Below are positions 60,781 to 64,000 of a stretch of DNA of 64,000 nt, in pieces. The translations under genes and the position numbers were made by a program. The notes beneath the pieces are model-generated. The model was not told the DNA's origin, did not search any database, and saw nothing but the letters and a program-made list of their open reading frames with translations. The stretch spans positions 62,001 through 126,000 of the forward strand of contig NW_026063240.1 in assembly GCF_024362695.1 (NCBI RefSeq), in the 5' to 3' direction. The stretch is from Pectinophora gossypiella. Taxonomy: Eukaryota; Arthropoda; Insecta; Lepidoptera; Gelechiidae. Every line of letters starts with the position of its first letter. Positions within the stretch are counted from its first letter, which is position 1.

Positions 60781-61938
60781 AATTGTAGGTTTAAGTACAC
60801 CAGTTTTAAACTTTGTGTTCTCTTCAAAAAAGAAAAAAACAAACTCGTACAACACATTCGTGGATGTAGGTATCTAATATATGTAAATAATCAATCGTCT
60901 TCAAACTATCTAGTATTAGGTTTCGATTTCCGATTATGCGATTATAGTAAAGTAGTTAACTATTTCATTTGACATGAGGATACTTAAATATTTCATTTCG
61001 TTAATTTTATAAACAAGTTCTATTTATATAAAGTATTGTTATGGATTATGTCTTAGATACTATTAATGTCCAAGGTAAAATTATTAACACTCATTATAAT
61101 CAAATTGTGTATATATCAAATTGCGTCTTAATTATTTTGTCTAAACTAAAAAAAACGTACATAGCTAAACAAATAATTGGATCTGTGTTTTCTATAACTA
61201 TCTACGTGTAAATACATGTATAATAACAATGAGGAAATAAAGAAAATGTTTTCTACAAACGAACACTTAGAAGTACTACACTATATATATATTTATTTAT
61301 ATAATAATAATATATTATAAAAACGAATTGACAAAATATTAGCTGTGTGAACATTGTAACGGTGTGATATGATTTTACACTGCCTACAAAATAGATACCT
61401 ATTGAATTGGTGCATACTGTGTGAGCTACACTATGTGTCATAATTATTATTATTGAGGTGCAAACTTGTAGGTGTTACAAACAATAACTGTGTGACAACA
61501 ATCTAACTACTAGAATTACAGGCTAGATATTTTTAATACTGTGTGATGCAAATACTGTGTGATGCAAATACTGTGTGACATATCTGCTGTGTGATAAATT
61601 AATACTTGACTGTGTAAACTGTGTGATGGAATGCCAAAATTGGTAGCTGAACTGTGTGATAAACATAAAGAAAGTCACTGTGTGAAGAGTTTAACATTTC
61701 CTGTGTGAACTTAATACATAATACACAATGTCACGTCGTAGTATTGGAGCGCACAAAGTCACCCACAAGGAATCACATAAGAATATAGGTCAGGCAGGGT
61801 GGGTACAAATGAAACAAATACTGTGCTGTCTTTTCTTATTTCAGAACACGACGGCTGCCAAAATGTCCACCAACAACGCGGGCTACTCGACAGTCCCTGA
61901 GCGCCGCGGTGGGCCGCGCCCGTTGCAGGATGGCCGAG
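60781..61938 (+). other. gypsy-2 3' noncoding region
   Basis: 1.16 kb before the 3' LTR. AT-rich first half. The second half carries at least eleven CTGTGTGA motifs (61343-61708). From 61740 the sequence is more GC-rich and coding-like, with a good splice acceptor (CTTTTCTTATTTCAG, ending 61844). No envelope-like gene with a membrane segment is recognisable. The bases before the LTR (GGATGGCCGAG) are only partly purine. Confidence 0.6.
61343..61708 (+). repeat. CTGTGTGA motif array
   Basis: Eleven exact copies at irregular spacing, from 15 to about 70 bp, including two adjacent ACTGTGTGATGCAAAT units near 61538 and 61553. Function unknown. Confidence 0.75.
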
Positions 61939-62169
61939 TGTTAGCGCCATCGTCATCTACCGCCACTTATCTTTGATTTTCCATAGTTATTACATTTAAA
62001 TTCAATCTAATTAAGTATAAATTAATGTACGAATACTATTTAGTTACTTAGTTATTTTATATTTCAGTTGTTTATTTGATTTTCTAATATGCGAATTGTA
62101 TTGATGGGTAATTTATTTCTTTTGCTCTGGTAACACTTAAATTGGATTATATCAAGTTTATAAAAGGCA
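61939..62169 (+). repeat. gypsy-2 3' LTR, truncated by Hel2
   Basis: 231 bp with no visible difference from 51669-51899. Hel2 begins at 62170, between A and what would be T in the LTR (GGCA/TGAC). The rest of the LTR lies beyond the Hel2 copy, outside the window. Confidence 0.92.
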
Positions 62170-64000
62170 CTAGCTGGTACCCGCGACTTCGTCTGCGTAC
62201 TTTTAATTTGAATATTAAGGATTATATAAAAGGAACGGTATAGCATGTGATTAAAAGAGAGTAAGTAGGTATATTTAAAAAAAATAAAAAATATCTGTTT
62301 ACAGTCGTTATAAAGTACCTATGTATTCCATTGAGTGGCAGAAATTACCTAGGAATATTTATCGGTCCCTTATGTCCAAGACACTTACAGGGGTCAGCGT
62401 CACGTTGTGTACAAAAATATTTTAAAATGACCTAATTTAAAACTTTTTTGTACACAACGTTTGCTATTTTGTTATTATTTGTTAAAATGTAGAAATTGTT
62501 TGGACTCGACACTCGCGAGCAGGCCACGTATACACCACGTGCGCTCCCCCACCACAAGACAGCGCCGTTGACTGCCGCCACACTTCGGCGAATGTGCGCG
62601 ACGACGAACGACGACCGACGGCAGTGGCGGCGATGCAGAGTATTCGTTAAAAGGAACTTTATCTACAAAAGCCAAATTTTTTTAACTTGATACACCCAAA
62701 ACTACTAAATATCATGTTCCTAGGTTCAGTGGTTAATATTTTGTATACAAAAAGTTTGGCTTCGTAGTTCCCGTTCCGAATCCGTTCCGTTCCGTTCGAA
62801 TTTCGGAAAATCCGTTTGTTGAAAAACTCTGCACATCCTAAGAGACCTACGTACCAAGTTTCATGGTTTTATCTTCAAAAATGACGAATACCCATACAAA
62901 CATTCAACCCGTATTTCACCCCCATACTGGTAAAAATTTCAAAATGCTTGAACAAACGATTTTTTGTTTGTTATTTAGTGCCTAAACACAAAATTTAATA
63001 TTTTTATCTTGAAAAATGACGAACCTCATAAAAAATTTCAACACCTATTTCATCCCCTCAAAGATCGAATTTTCAAAAACGCTTTAACAAATTGTTTTTT
63101 TATTTCTTATCAAGTTCCTAAATATAAAGTTTCGTGGTTTTATCCCCAAAAATGACGAACTCCCATACAAACTTTCAACCCTCATTTCACTCCCTCACTG
63201 GTCGAAATTTCAGCAACGCTAGAACAAATGTTTAATTATTTTTTATCAAGTGCTTAAATATAAAGTTTCATGGATTTATATTTTAAAATTAAAATATCCC
63301 ATACAAACTTTCAACCCCTATTTCAATCTCTTCGTCCCTTCTTTTCGCAATAAAAGGTATCCTATTTTCTTTCTCAGGGTCTAAAGATTGTCTGTGCCAA
63401 ATTTAATCAAAATCGGTTGAGAGGTTTTAGCGGGAAAGCGTAACAGACAGACAGACAGACAGAGTTACTTTCGCATTTATAATATTAGTAAGGATTATTT
63501 TCCCTCGTTAAATAGTAAACAAACTAAGTGTAGGTGTTATAATTTCGTTGACGAACTGATTACCTATCCGTTTCTTTGTCTAAAATGAGTATTACCTTAT
63601 TACTATGATTGATTACTGGGCTTAAAGTTCGTATAAATGTCTATCGAATTACCTCCTCAAGTTTAAAGCGTAGCTAGTCATGTAGTACTATATTAATTAT
63701 GTGGTGTAAGTAATTAGATTTTATCTGTATGTAATGTAATAGTTAGTTGAATAAAAAAACTTATACAAATCAGATCAATTAATTGGCGTAATGTGATTCT
63801 AGAAAGAGTTTTAATGTTAATAGATAGCTAGCTATAGCTATGTGTAGGTTCCTGTAGGAATGAGATATAACTGTTTAATAAAGACAGTTGCATCAAAATT
63901 TTATCATAAATTCCCTAAATTATGGCGCCTACCTACCCTCTAAGTTAGAAAAGTGATCAAATACTAACTTGAGGTCACTCAGTTTAAAAAAAAACATCGA
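62170..64000 (-). mobile_element. Helitron Hel2, copy 2, partial
   Basis: Same 3' terminus (CTAG at 62170) as 41378, and collinear with 41378-43405 over 1831 bp with no indel except the absent RTE fragment; I see fewer than ten substitutions. It includes the same internal 5' end near 63480-63497 and continues past it as copy 1 does. The outer 5' end is outside the window. Confidence 0.92.

Larger units (their letters stand above)
51669..62169 (+). mobile_element. Ty3/gypsy LTR retrotransposon 2, with four Helitron inserts
   Basis: 5' LTR 51669-52007, gag, pol, a 3' noncoding region and a 3' LTR from 61939 that is cut at 62169 by Hel2. The 231 bp of LTR visible on both sides are identical by eye, so the insertion is recent. 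Nested inside the 3' end of pol are Hel3 copies 1 and 2 and a Hel1 copy. Gag-pol shows two frameshifts near 53090 and 53425, one or both of which may be mutations. Confidence 0.92.

Overview
The window looks like gene-poor, heavily nested transposon DNA from a lepidopteran insect (moth or butterfly). I infer this from the Helitron ends of the moth/butterfly type (3' ends reading GCGGGCAAAAGCTAG or GGTACCAGCTAG behind a small hairpin), a CsRn1/Kabuki-like gypsy element with a tRNA-Trp primer site, a copia element primed by half of the initiator tRNA-Met, CR1/Jockey-group LINEs with PHD-like ORF1 proteins, RTE 3' ends, and low GC. I found no convincing host gene. Dense nesting of young LTR elements, LINEs and Helitrons without genes would suit a W chromosome or other heterochromatin, but that is inference.

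Layout. 1-1791: 5' part of a minus-strand Ty3/gypsy element (LTR, PBS, gag, start of pol). 1792-11405: a Russian-doll stack. A hAT element carries LINE-A, LINE-A carries a complete copia element (1849-9033, LTRs about 99% identical), and the copia carries a truncated LINE (LINE-B) and a palindromic-TIR DNA transposon. 11406-14782: LINE-C, split by a complete Helitron (Hel1-1). 14783-24560: two nearly full-length LINEs (D and E) in tandem, each with a PHD-like ORF1 and an EN-RT ORF2, both damaged. 24572-26474: LINE fragments and a GC-rich block. 26642-28346: a Tc1-like element rearranged into a 741-bp-armed palindrome. 28419-29381: a possible LTR/PBS and featureless DNA. 29382-41255: Hel1 copies, several fused as inverted pairs, one carrying a nearly pure 7-kb (CAGA)n array. 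They interrupt a tyrosine-recombinase (DIRS-like) gene whose halves lie at 37639-37934 and 44172-44544. 41378-44171: a second Helitron type (Hel2) with two 5' ends. 45120 to about 51230: minus-strand LINE-H with intact ORF1 and an ORF2 split only by a SINE-like insert and a Helitron. 51669-62169: a second Ty3/gypsy element, plus strand, whose two LTRs show no difference over the 231 bp they share. It carries two tandem copies of a third Helitron-like family (Hel3), one Hel1 and one Hel2 copy. Hel2 runs off the right edge.

The coding regions do not form a pathway. Each is the replication machinery of its own element: gag, protease, integrase, RT and RNase H for LTR elements; nucleic-acid-binding ORF1 and EN-RT ORF2 for LINEs; transposases for hAT and Tc1. 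The value of the window is in the order of insertions. Helitrons sit inside otherwise fresh elements, so they were among the last to move. All family calls come from reading motifs by eye; none was checked against a database.
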